Shown: positions 1 through 7,701 of the stretch, one piece after another
How the letters are laid out: the number at the start of each line of letters is the position of its first letter
Numbering within the stretch: the first letter of the stretch is position 1
Assembly: GCF_014201735.1 (NCBI RefSeq)
Contig: NZ_JACHFE010000004.1
Coordinates: forward strand, 62,001-126,000
Direction of reading: 5' to 3'
Source: Marinobacter oulmenensis
GTDB lineage: Bacteria > Pseudomonadota > Gammaproteobacteria > Pseudomonadales > Oleiphilaceae
DNA length: 64,000 nt
Notes under the pieces: model-generated
Databases searched by the model: none
Told to the model about the DNA's origin: nothing
Seen by the model: the letters and a program-made list of their open reading frames with translations, nothing else
Translations under genes and position numbers: made by a program

Positions 1-968
1 TGCATCAGGTGTTCGATGGTCATGGCCCCGCCGCCGTAATACCAGGCGTTCAGACTCGCCGCATGGGCCACCGAAACCGCCTCGGCGGTGGACAACGCAG
101 AACCGGCCAGCCGGTCGGTACTGCGACCGTCCAGAGTCTGCCCGTTACGCAACTCATGAAACAGGGTGACCAGAACCTCCACGACCTCCGGGTCCAGATC
201 CACCTGGATACCCGCATGCCGGTTGGCCCGGGTCACTTCCCGGAGCACCACGTCCATCTCATCGGACAGGTTGCGGATGGGCCGGATCTCCTCGAAATCC
301 ATCCGTCGCTTCAGCGCCGCACTCATCCGGTGGACGCCTTCGTCCACACTGTTGGACGTCGCCACCAGATTGAACCCCTCCCGTGCCAGAATCACGCCGT
401 CGTCACCCGCCAGCTCGGGAATCACCACCACCCGGTCTGACAGAACGGACAGGACCGCATCCTGCAGCGCCTGGGGGCAGCGGGCAATTTCCTCGAAACG
501 GACCAGCCGCCCTTCCATCATGCCCCGTAACAGGGGGGTGGGTACCAGCGCCTTGCGGCTGGGGCCTTCCGTGCGCAGAAGGGCCTCATTCCAGCTGTAC
601 AGCAACTGACTGACGTGACTGATGGCACCGCCCTGCAGGGTCAGCCCGGACGCTCCGGAGATGGCCGCCGCCAGCAGTTCTGACAGCCACGACTTGGCGG
701 TGCCCGGCTCGCCCACGAGCAGGCAGCCGCGGTTGGTGCAAAGGGAAATGATGATGCGGACCACCATGTCCCGATCAGCCACGAACTTGCGCTCGATGTT
801 GCGGTCCGAATCCCCCAGCAGAAACGCCTCTACCGATTTGGGGGACATCTGCCAACCCGGCGGCACCGGCCCCGAATCCTCGGCAATCAGCCGGGCAATT
901 TCATCCCGGTAGGCAATTTCTGCTGGCTGGCGCTGAACGCCATTGGCTGGCTGCTGGCTGCTTTTCAT
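1..968 (-). CDS. MoxR/YehL-like AAA ATPase, 3' end beyond window
   Basis: Partial gene: 322 codons are visible and the frame is still open at base 1. The protein has a P-loop (GEPGTAKS, residues 86-93), a Walker B-like segment (LVRFEEI, about 155-161) and a sensor-1 motif (LVATSNS, about 201-207). This is the dynein-related AAA_5/MoxR type of ATPase. Members usually remodel or load metal or other factors into partner proteins, often encoded beside von Willebrand factor A proteins; no such partner is visible here. The ATG start overlaps the stop of the upstream methyltransferase-GspE gene as ATGA, so the two are very probably translationally coupled. The substrate is unknown. The family call is confident; any specific function would be a guess. 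Confidence 0.8.
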   Translation of the reverse strand, partial: MKSSQQPANGVQRQPAEIAYRDEIARLIAEDSGPVPPGWQMSPKSVEAFLLGDSDRNIERKFVADRDMVVRIIISLCTNRGCLLVGEPGTAKSWLSELLAAAISGASGLTLQGGAISHVSQLLYSWNEALLRTEGPSRKALVPTPLLRGMMEGRLVRFEEIARCPQALQDAVLSVLSDRVVVIPELAGDDGVILAREGFNLVATSNSVDEGVHRMSAALKRRMDFEEIRPIRNLSDEMDVVLREVTRANRHAGIQVDLDPEVVEVLVTLFHELRNGQTLDGRSTDRLAGSALSTAEAVSVAHAASLNAWYYGGGAMTIEHLM

Positions 969-3253
969 GAATGACACCTGCGGCCGCCACGAATCTCGGG
1001 CGCCATACGTTCCCGGGGCAGAATGCGGGGCAATTCGGACAACGGGATGATGCCTTCAATCACGTGATCCAGGGCACTGTCCCGCATGGTGACCAGGCCG
1101 GCATCCAGCGCCCGCCAGCGCAACTCACCCACGGGCGGCTGGCTCGAAATGGCGTTACGGATATCGGTATCCACTTCCATGTACTCAACGATCGCCACCC
1201 GGCCCTGGGTGCCACGGCCGTTGCATTTGTCGCATCCGGCGCCCTCAAAACACCGGAATCCGGCTGGTGGCCCGTCCGGGAACACCTCGGCCAGCACGAC
1301 AGGGTCCGGCTCGGACGGCCTTCGGCAATGACTGCAGATGCGTTTGGCCAGACGCTGGGCGATCACCGCCAGCAGTTCACCGGCAATGGAGTTGGGATGA
1401 ACGCCCAGATCATACAGCCGCTGAAGGGAATCGACCGCATCGTTGCAGTGAAGCGTGGATAGAACAACGTGGCCGGTCTGGGAGGCCCGGATCGCCTCCA
1501 GGGCGGTTTCCTGGTCCCGGATCTCCCCTACCAGGATCACGTCCGGATCTTCCCGGACAAACGCCCGCATGGCATCGGCAAAGCTGAAACCGATGTCTGC
1601 CCGGACACGGGTCTGCTGAATGTTATCGATGGCGTATTCGATCGGGTCTTCCACGGTAATGACCTTGCGCCGGCCATCATCGGCCAGGTTCTGCAGCCCG
1701 GCATACAACGTGGTCGATTTGCCCGACCCGGTCGGCCCCACCACAAGCACCAGACCGGCCGGGTTGTCCAGCAACCGCTGGTAACGGCTGCCAATCACCG
1801 ACGACATGCCAAGCTCGGCAATGGTCATCGCCCGGCCGGTCTGGGGCAACAGGCGGATAATGGCATTTTCGCCGTGCAGGGACGGCTGGGTCTGGATGCG
1901 CAGATCGTAGGTTGTCTCACCCAGTTGCAGACGGGAACGCCCGCCCTGGGGCAGACGGTGCTCGGCAATATTGAGCTCCGCCCGCAGTTTGATGACATTG
2001 ATCACCCCCCGGATTTCCCGTGCCGAGAGCTGATACTGGGGTAATTCATGGAGGTCGCCGTCAACCCGCAAACGGACTCTCACCCGGTTCTCATACTGCT
2101 CAATATGGATATCGCTGGCCTTCTCTCCGACCGCATCCAGCAGGATGGCTTCGTAGACTGAAATCAGATAGGGACTGATGTGCTTGTTGATTTCCTGACC
2201 AAACAGATCCTTGCCGTTTTCCTCGCCATGGGCAACAGCAGCAGCCCCGGTTGCGCCACCCTGCTCGGCGGCGAACCGGCTGCCTTTGACGGTCAGATCC
2301 AGCGCCGACCAGATCCGCCGGAAATCCGTCGGCGTCACCAGCAGGCAGGTCGTGGACTGGTTGACCGGAGTCAGTCGTTCAAGCTGATCAGTACGGGCGT
2401 CCGGGTCATCGGTAACGACGGCCAGCTTGCCGTCCGCCTGTGCCACCGGAATCATGCGCGACAGATCGAGGAAGGTCCGGGAGAAACGCCTGAACAGTTC
2501 CGGATTGAGGTGATTGAGCACCTCATCCGCCTCGGTAAAGGTCATGCCCCGTTGCTGCGCCAGTGAACGGTAGAGTTCGACCTCCTCCATGTTCAGGGAG
2601 CGACGCAGTACGTCCAGTACTCGTTCGTTTTTGCTGGCGGCTTCGGCCCTTGCACGGGCAAGATCCTCCTCGCCGACGACACCAAGATCAATCAGGATCT
2701 GCTCCGAGTTCCGATTGAAATCGACCCAGCCCAGAGTGCGTTCCCGCTCCAGACGGCCGTTCCTGTTGCAGTACATGGCCACACTGGGCACCGGCCCGGC
2801 CCGCCCTTCAAGGCAGACCAGATGGCCGCCTTCCCGGAGGTTCGGCGTCAGCACCCGGGGGTCAGACAGAAAGGTGGTGCACACCACCAGATCACAGGCC
2901 TCGTCGGCCTCTACACCCTTGCCCGCTTCGGCCTGCACGACGTCGATGTTGTGCAGGCCCTTGGCGAAGAAGCGTTCCCTGGCCTTGTCCGCGAGCACCG
3001 GGTTGCGATCCACGTAGATCACCCGGTGAGCCAGTTCACCCATCACCGCTGTCAGGTAGCCGGAACCACCACCGACGTGCATGACCACCTGATCCGGCTC
3101 AATTTCCGGCATCAGGCCCAGCAGGTGGTGGACGGTTTCTTGTCTGGGGATGGAATGGCCGGTGATGGAAGGGGCAATATCGGCACCGGCGACAAAATCA
3201 TGGCGTGAAACGCGAGTGAGGGCCTCTTCGGCCCTCGCGTAAATTCTCTTCAT
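965..3253 (-). CDS. PCMT-like methyltransferase fused to GspE/PilB-type ATPase
   Basis: A 762-residue chimera. Residues 1 to about 185 resemble protein-L-isoaspartate methyltransferase: a SIPRQ stretch stands where PCMTs have SQP, and a SAM-binding glycine motif (HVGGGSGYLTA, 59-69) is present. Residues 186-320 resemble the N-terminal domain of GspE/PilB. Residues 350-745 are a secretion ATPase with Walker A (GPTGSGKST, 506-514), an Asp-box/Walker B region ending ILVGEIRD (573-580), a His box (STLHCND, 599-605) and a zinc-type cysteine set (C640, C643, C674, C677). Typical GspE/PilB proteins lack the methyltransferase. It lies 26 bp after the DUF2802 gene of the chemotaxis string and overlaps the AAA ATPase gene. 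The role is unknown; it could power pilus-like or secretion machinery, but no pseudopilin or inner-membrane partner is adjacent. Confidence 0.85.
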   Translation of the reverse strand: MKRIYARAEEALTRVSRHDFVAGADIAPSITGHSIPRQETVHHLLGLMPEIEPDQVVMHVGGGSGYLTAVMGELAHRVIYVDRNPVLADKARERFFAKGLHNIDVVQAEAGKGVEADEACDLVVCTTFLSDPRVLTPNLREGGHLVCLEGRAGPVPSVAMYCNRNGRLERERTLGWVDFNRNSEQILIDLGVVGEEDLARARAEAASKNERVLDVLRRSLNMEEVELYRSLAQQRGMTFTEADEVLNHLNPELFRRFSRTFLDLSRMIPVAQADGKLAVVTDDPDARTDQLERLTPVNQSTTCLLVTPTDFRRIWSALDLTVKGSRFAAEQGGATGAAAVAHGEENGKDLFGQEINKHISPYLISVYEAILLDAVGEKASDIHIEQYENRVRVRLRVDGDLHELPQYQLSAREIRGVINVIKLRAELNIAEHRLPQGGRSRLQLGETTYDLRIQTQPSLHGENAIIRLLPQTGRAMTIAELGMSSVIGSRYQRLLDNPAGLVLVVGPTGSGKSTTLYAGLQNLADDGRRKVITVEDPIEYAIDNIQQTRVRADIGFSFADAMRAFVREDPDVILVGEIRDQETALEAIRASQTGHVVLSTLHCNDAVDSLQRLYDLGVHPNSIAGELLAVIAQRLAKRICSHCRRPSEPDPVVLAEVFPDGPPAGFRCFEGAGCDKCNGRGTQGRVAIVEYMEVDTDIRNAISSQPPVGELRWRALDAGLVTMRDSALDHVIEGIIPLSELPRILPRERMAPEIRGGRRCHS

Positions 3254-3279
3254 TCAGCAGCATCCGTGACAGCTTCGGA

Positions 3280-3672
3280 TCAGGCCGCCTGACGTTTTTT
3301 CAACGCTGATACCAGCTCGGCCTCCGGACGGGAAATCCCACAGGTATTCATAAGATCGTCGATATCGGCGCCAAGATCAACCAGGCGGGACGCTTCGTCA
3401 TAGGAGATTCGGAGAGGGTCATTCTGGCGCATCTCATCCATGGCATTGCGAAGTTCGTGCAGTTGCCGTTCGCAGGCAACCAGTCGCTGGCCAACACCAA
3501 CACTACCACTGGTGGTCGCGTGCAACTCCCTGCCGAGGGTGTCACAGCGCTCCTTCAGTGAAGCCTGAAGCGCCCGGATACGGCGCCCGTGGACAATGAC
3601 CTGCAACAGAACCAGGCCAAGCGCGGCGGCAGTCAATGCCCAGGGAAGCCAGGAAGGAATGGTCATGCTCAT
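3280..3672 (-). CDS. DUF2802 family protein of the chemotaxis operon
   Basis: A 130-residue protein with one N-terminal membrane segment (about residues 8-27), a short helical, probably coiled-coil middle, and a C-terminal domain (about 80-128) with the DUF2802 look: an ISYDEASRLVDLG stretch, then a predicted helix-turn-helix-like end (CGISRPEAELVSAL). Genes of this family sit directly after cheW in polar-flagellar bacteria such as Vibrio and Pseudomonas. The same order is seen here, 63 bp after cheW. Function is not established. A second ATG six bases downstream (3666) is an equally possible start. The family call comes from synteny plus sequence character. Confidence 0.75.
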   Translation of the reverse strand: MSMTIPSWLPWALTAAALGLVLLQVIVHGRRIRALQASLKERCDTLGRELHATTSGSVGVGQRLVACERQLHELRNAMDEMRQNDPLRISYDEASRLVDLGADIDDLMNTCGISRPEAELVSALKKRQAA

Positions 3673-3735
3673 GATGGACGTCTCCGTTGATTGTTAACCC
3701 TGGTGGACGTCCATCGCAGCACCCGCAGATCAGGC

Positions 3736-4224
3736 TTACAGCGACGCGATCTCCGCCCACTCTTCGTCTGACAGCATCTTGTCGAATTCGACAAGGATGA
3801 TCAGCTCACCATTCTTGTTGCAGACACCCTGAATGAACTTGGCGCTTTCCTCGTTGCCGACATTCGGTGCCGTTTCAATTTCGCTGGACTTCAGGTAGAC
3901 CACTTCAGCCACCGAGTCGACCAGAATGCCCATGACCTGGCTGGAGGATTCCATGACCACGATCCGGGTGGCATCCGTTACCTCAGCATCCGCCAGGCCA
4001 AACCGGCGACGGGTATCGATCACCGTCACCACATTGCCCCGCAGGTTGATAATCCCCAGGACATAATCCGGGGCGCCGGGTACCGGGGCGATCTCGGTGT
4101 AACGCAACACTTCCTGGATCTGCATGACATCAATGCCATAGGTCTCGTCATCCAGACGGAAGGTGACGTACTGCAGTACCTTGTCGTCCTGGGCCTGATT
4201 CTGTTGTCCGCTCGGGGATGCCAT
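3736..4224 (-). CDS. cheW: Chemotaxis coupling protein CheW
   Basis: CheW is the SH3-like adaptor that links chemoreceptors to the CheA kinase in the polar signalling array. This 162-residue protein is a single CheW domain. Recognisable stretches are VTFRLDDETYGIDVMQIQEV, then a loop with PGAPDYVLGIINLRGNVV and DTRRRFGL, and a C-terminal FIQGV core. I start it at the ATG at 4224. This leaves a good GGAG ribosome site nine bases upstream, whereas a GTG two codons earlier would be too close to it. It follows parP in the order seen in Vibrio (parC-parP-cheW). A hairpin in the 131-bp gap upstream may separate its expression from parP. Confidence 0.95.
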   Translation of the reverse strand: MASPSGQQNQAQDDKVLQYVTFRLDDETYGIDVMQIQEVLRYTEIAPVPGAPDYVLGIINLRGNVVTVIDTRRRFGLADAEVTDATRIVVMESSSQVMGILVDSVAEVVYLKSSEIETAPNVGNEESAKFIQGVCNKNGELIILVEFDKMLSDEEWAEIASL

Positions 4225-4311
4225 AAGCACTCTCTCCTTTTCGGCTGCCCGGCGGGCAACCTGATCGTCAAAAAGTCATCAATCAGTGCCCAATACTATA
4301 GTTAAGGGCAC

Positions 4312-4336
4312 AAACCGTGCCAGCCTGACACGGTTT
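4312..4336 (-). other. Hairpin between parP and cheW
   Basis: An 8-bp perfect stem (AAACCGTG / CACGGTTT) with a 9-base loop lies 20 bases after the parP stop, inside the 131-bp parP-cheW gap. On the transcribed strand no T-run follows, so it is not a classical terminator. It could be a weak terminator, an mRNA-processing site or a stability element. A TGGCACG-N4-GTGC sequence on the same strand overlaps it and resembles a sigma-54 site with one important mismatch; I do not call that a promoter. Confidence 0.4.
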
Positions 4337-4355
4337 CTTTGGGTAACCGATCCGA

Positions 4356-5192
4356 TCAGCTCAGATCGAGGTGGTGTTCGCGCTCCGCACGTACCAGTAA
4401 GTTAGCCATGGCGCGGACATCAATCAACGCGCACATATGATCAATCACCGTGCCTGCCAGCCAGGGCCGGCGGCTACGGCCGGTTCGCCAGCGCACTTCC
4501 TCCGGACGCAGGGTGAAGGACTGGGCCACCTCATCACAGGCCAGTCCCCATTCACTGTCATCCAGACGGATCACGAAACGATAGTTTTCCCGGGCACCCT
4601 CGGGCACGCGACCGGCCATGATCCATTCGGCCGAATCCACCACCCGCAGGTTCTGGTCCTGATCCGGTCGAATCCCCATGTACCATCGGGGGCTGCCGGG
4701 AATAGGCCGGATCTCGTCGTCATCTTCAAGCCGGTGGATTGCGCCCAGCAGCACCAGCGGTACGGCCAGTTTCAGTCCGGCGACGGTAAAAATCAGGCAC
4801 TCGAATGGCTCTTCCGACCAGTCCGGCCGGTCAGCCGTGGTTTTCTCCTCCGGCGCGGTCTGAGGCTCAGGCTCAGCCGTTTCTGTCACAACCGGTGCCG
4901 GAGTTTCCACCGGCGGGCTCTTTGTCTCCGTCCTACCTTCCGGCGGCGCCTTCACCGGCGCAGGCTCCGGCCGAACCCGGGTCTCAGTTTCGGTCCGCGC
5001 CTCCACCCGGGTCCGGATCTGTACCTTTGGCCGTGCTTCCACCTTCGGTGGTGCAGCCGGAGGCGCTGACGGTGCCGGCGCCTCCTCTTCAAGTGCCGTA
5101 CTGGTGGCCGTGTGCAGCAACTCGTCCAGATAACTGGCGACGGCCGCTTCCGGCTCGGCCAGCTGCGTCATTTTTTTGTCAGCGTTAGCCAT
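4356..5192 (-). CDS. parP: ParP, CheW-like polar array localisation protein
   Basis: A 278-residue protein in three parts: a short N-terminal segment with a YLDELLHTA helix (21-29), a long Pro/Glu/Thr-rich linker (about 38-125), and a CheW-like domain (about 128-275; ECLIFTVAGLKLAVPL...). This architecture and the position between parC and cheW match ParP of Vibrio. There the CheW-like array-integration domain binds CheA and receptors, while the protein also binds ParC to place the array at the pole. The start overlaps the end of parC by 8 bp, so the two are probably translationally coupled. It could be called simply a second CheW; gene order and linker favour ParP. Confidence 0.85.
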   Translation of the reverse strand: MANADKKMTQLAEPEAAVASYLDELLHTATSTALEEEAPAPSAPPAAPPKVEARPKVQIRTRVEARTETETRVRPEPAPVKAPPEGRTETKSPPVETPAPVVTETAEPEPQTAPEEKTTADRPDWSEEPFECLIFTVAGLKLAVPLVLLGAIHRLEDDDEIRPIPGSPRWYMGIRPDQDQNLRVVDSAEWIMAGRVPEGARENYRFVIRLDDSEWGLACDEVAQSFTLRPEEVRWRTGRSRRPWLAGTVIDHMCALIDVRAMANLLVRAEREHHLDLS

Positions 5193-5982
5193 CCGACGGC
5201 TCCCTGCCCTTCTGCGTCAACGTCAGGAGGTCCTCCAGAAGGTGGCGATAGGCCCGGACACCATGAGTATCCGGATCCACGACCGAGGGAATTACCCCCT
5301 GCTGGCTGGCATCCCGGAACTTGGTATCGACCGGGATGGAGAACCGCCACAGGGTGTCAGGGTAACTCTTGCGAAGCATATTCAGGCTTTTGACAGACGC
5401 CTGGGTTCTCCGGTCATACAGGGTAGGTACGATGGTATAGGAAAGCTGGTTCTTCTGGGACCGCATAATCATCTGCAGGGTATGCAGCATGCGCTCGAGC
5501 CCCTTGATGGCAAGAAACTCGGTCTGCACGGGGATAACCAGATGCTGGGCGGCTGCCAGGGCATTCACCATCAGTACGCCCAGGGAAGGCGTGTTATCAA
5601 GAAGCACGTAATCAAAGTCGTCCCAGAGTTGCGCCAGGGCCCGGGAGATGATCAGCCCCATGCCGCCGACACCGACCATCTTGCGTTCCAGCGTGGCCAG
5701 TGCCGTACTGGCCGGCATCAGCGACAGCCCCGGACACCCGGTATCGGCCACAAGCTGGCCCGGCAGCCCCTCGGGCACCTTGCCCTCGTGCTGGAACAGG
5801 TTGAACACGCTCTGGCTGATGGTATCGGGATCATAGCCAAACCAGCTGGTCAGCGAGCCGTGGGGATCAAGATCCACAACCAGCACACGCTTGCCACTCT
5901 GGGCCAGCAACCCGCCAAGGGTCACCACCGAGGTTGTTTTACCCACACCACCTTTCTGATTCGCTACTGCCCAGATACGCAC
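5185..5982 (-). CDS. parC: ParC, ParA-family ATPase for chemotaxis array placement
   Basis: A 265-residue ParA/MinD-type ATPase with a deviant Walker A (KGGVGKTT, residues 10-17), a DLDPHGSLTSWFG switch region and a DNTPSLG Walker B region. In Vibrio and Pseudomonas the orthologue sits in the chemotaxis operon and positions the CheA/CheW arrays at the flagellated pole rather than segregating plasmids. That is the likely role here, because parP and cheW follow directly. The start is a GTG with a GGAGAG ribosome site about ten bases upstream. A strong sigma-28 promoter (6038-6064) lies just before the gene. There is no ParB or parS nearby, which argues against DNA partitioning. Confidence 0.9.
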   Translation of the reverse strand: MRIWAVANQKGGVGKTTSVVTLGGLLAQSGKRVLVVDLDPHGSLTSWFGYDPDTISQSVFNLFQHEGKVPEGLPGQLVADTGCPGLSLMPASTALATLERKMVGVGGMGLIISRALAQLWDDFDYVLLDNTPSLGVLMVNALAAAQHLVIPVQTEFLAIKGLERMLHTLQMIMRSQKNQLSYTIVPTLYDRRTQASVKSLNMLRKSYPDTLWRFSIPVDTKFRDASQQGVIPSVVDPDTHGVRAYRHLLEDLLTLTQKGREPSDG

Positions 5983-6037
5983 TCTCGATACTCTCCACCT
6001 ACGGATCAGCCCGGCACAAACGCCGTGAGCTTATATG

Positions 6038-6064
6038 TTATCGGCAACGAATCCATTTACTTGA
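6038..6064 (-). promoter_or_regulatory. Sigma-28 (FliA) promoter of parC-parP-cheW
   Basis: On the minus strand the sequence reads TCAAGTAA, exactly 11 bases, then GCCGATAA. This is a near-perfect match to the flagellar sigma-28 consensus (TAAAGTTT/TCAAGTTT, N11, GCCGATAA). The -35 element is at 6057-6064 and the -10 at 6038-6045, giving a leader of roughly 50 bases before the parC GTG. It puts the polar-array genes, and possibly the downstream GspE fusion and AAA ATPase, in the latest flagellar class. A small hairpin (6085-6100) lies between it and the end of motD. Confidence 0.85.
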
Positions 6065-6084
6065 AGACAGCCTCCGGATAACGG

Positions 6085-6100
6085 CGGCAAATCATTGCCG
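6085..6100 (-). other. Short hairpin after motD
   Basis: A perfect 6-bp stem (CGGCAA / TTGCCG) with a 4-base loop lies between the motD stop and the sigma-28 promoter of parC. It has no T-run, so it is at best a weak or Rho-assisted end point for the cheYZAB-motCD transcript. Confidence 0.3.
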
Positions 6101-6171
6101 ATCCGCTGCAATCGTGACATACGTAATACAGGAAGTGTGCCAGTCTGAGGCCGTGGCGCCAATCCGGCGGA

Positions 6172-6945
6172 TCAGCGCATGGTGGCGCGTATATTGGCAT
6201 CCCGGGAGATCAGAAGGACCACCCGCCGGTTGCGGCGCCGTCCCTCGTCCGTGTCATTCCGCGCTACCGGCTGGAACTGGCCATAGCCCACCGCGGCCAG
6301 CCGATCGGGCTCAATGCCCTCCATCGTCAGCATACGAACCACGGCAGCAGCGCGCGCAGCCGACAGCTCCCAGTTGGACGGAAACTGGTCCGTGCGGATA
6401 GGCTGGTTGTCGGTAAAGCCCTCGACTTTCACCGCGTTGTCCCGGTTGTTTAACACCGATGCGATTTTCTCGATAACCTCGAAGGCGTCGTAATGTGGTT
6501 CGGCGTCACCACTGCCGAACAGCAGACTGTTGGGCAGGCTCAGCTCCAGCCACTGCTCACTGCTTTCCATGCTGACCACCCCTTGTTCGATCAACTGATC
6601 GAATTCGGTAGCCAGCTCCATGGCCATGGTACGAAGGGATTCGGTACCACGGTTGTCACCTTCCCCATCAGCTTCGTCACCGTCGGACGTTACCGGCTGG
6701 GCAACGGATGTCTGGTCGTTTTGAGCGGGCTGATCACCGATCTGTATGGGCTGCATGGACCGTTCAGGCGCATTGAACACCCCGGTGAGGGTGTTGGACA
6801 GCACCTTGTACTTGCCCTCATTCACTGAGGATACGGAATACATGACGACAAAAAACGCAAACAGCAGGGTAATGAAATCCGCATAGGAGATCAGCCAGCG
6901 TTCCTTGTTGTGGAGATCGTCCTGGGGCTGTCGGCGTCGGCGCAT
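6172..6945 (-). CDS. motD: MotD, flagellar stator protein (MotB family)
   Basis: This is the B-type subunit of a proton-driven stator. In Pseudomonas, MotC/MotD is a second stator that supports swarming and high-load swimming. The 257-residue protein starts with a basic tail, then one membrane helix (about 18-38) with the ion-carrying aspartate in SYADFITLLFAFFVVMYS. A linker follows, then a C-terminal OmpA-like peptidoglycan-binding domain (about 130-250) with GFTDNQPI, SNWELSAARA and GYGQFQPVARND. The linker (80-100) is acidic. It lies 15 bp after motC, and the order cheB-motC-motD is that of Pseudomonas. It could be annotated motB; position favours motD. Confidence 0.92.
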   Translation of the reverse strand: MRRRRQPQDDLHNKERWLISYADFITLLFAFFVVMYSVSSVNEGKYKVLSNTLTGVFNAPERSMQPIQIGDQPAQNDQTSVAQPVTSDGDEADGEGDNRGTESLRTMAMELATEFDQLIEQGVVSMESSEQWLELSLPNSLLFGSGDAEPHYDAFEVIEKIASVLNNRDNAVKVEGFTDNQPIRTDQFPSNWELSAARAAAVVRMLTMEGIEPDRLAAVGYGQFQPVARNDTDEGRRRNRRVVLLISRDANIRATMR

Positions 6946-6960
6946 GGGTGTCGGTCCCGG

Positions 6961-7701
6961 TTACTGCAGGAAGCCCCGCAGCCTCAGCTCGATGGATTTG
7001 GGGTTTTCACCTTCGGCGATGGCAATGATGCCGTCGATCATCATGTCTTCGTAGCGGGTACGGTCGCGGACGATGCCCCGGAGTTTATTGGCCACGGGGA
7101 AAAACAGCAGGTTGGCCAGGGCCACACCATAGATGGTGGCCACAAAAGCGGTCGCAATACCGCCGCCCAGAGACTGGGGATCCTCAAGGTTGGTCATGAC
7201 CTGTATCAGCCCCATGACGGCGCCGATAATACCGATAGTGGGCGAATAGCCGCCCATGGCTTCGTAGACCCTGGCACAGTCCAGATCGCGCTGCTCCCGC
7301 GATTCGAGGTCCACCTCGAGGATGCTGCGAATCGATTCCGGCTCCGCGCCGTCAACGAGCAGCTGGAGCCCCTTGCGGGCAAACGGCTCGGCTTCGCGCT
7401 CCGAGAGCCCTTCCAGCCCGAGCAGCCCCTGTTTCCTGGCCTTGACGCTCCAGTCCACCACCTTACCGATACCATCCTCAAGAGAAATATAAGGCGGCAG
7501 AAAAACCCAGCGGAACTGGGCCAGGGCCCGCTTGAGCACCGGCCAGGAAGTCTGCAGGATTGTCGCTGCCAGGGTGCCGCCAACGACAATCAGGGCCGCG
7601 GGCCCGTTAAAAAGGGAGCCCAGAGCTCCCCCTTCCAGCATATTGCCACCCAGAATCGCGGCAAAAGCCAGGACAATGCCGAGCAGGCTGAGGATATCCA
7701 T
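6961..7701 (-). CDS. motC: MotC, flagellar stator protein (MotA family)
   Basis: A 246-residue MotA/ExbB-type integral membrane protein, the A-type subunit pairing with MotD. Four hydrophobic segments are visible: about 3-20, 30-48, 150-172 (SPTIGIIGAVMGLIQVM, the conserved MotA signature) and 182-202. A cytoplasmic loop of about 90 residues between helices 2 and 3 contacts FliG in this family. Its ATG overlaps the cheB stop as TGATG, so expression is coupled to the chemotaxis genes. MotC rather than MotA is chosen because of the cheB-motC-motD order. Confidence 0.92.
   Translation of the reverse strand: MDILSLLGIVLAFAAILGGNMLEGGALGSLFNGPAALIVVGGTLAATILQTSWPVLKRALAQFRWVFLPPYISLEDGIGKVVDWSVKARKQGLLGLEGLSEREAEPFARKGLQLLVDGAEPESIRSILEVDLESREQRDLDCARVYEAMGGYSPTIGIIGAVMGLIQVMTNLEDPQSLGGGIATAFVATIYGVALANLLFFPVANKLRGIVRDRTRYEDMMIDGIIAIAEGENPKSIELRLRGFLQ

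Noticed and set aside
5185..5982. ParA-type plasmid or chromosome partition locus
   Set aside because: No ParB or parS site is near, and parP and cheW follow. The chemotaxis ParC role explains it.
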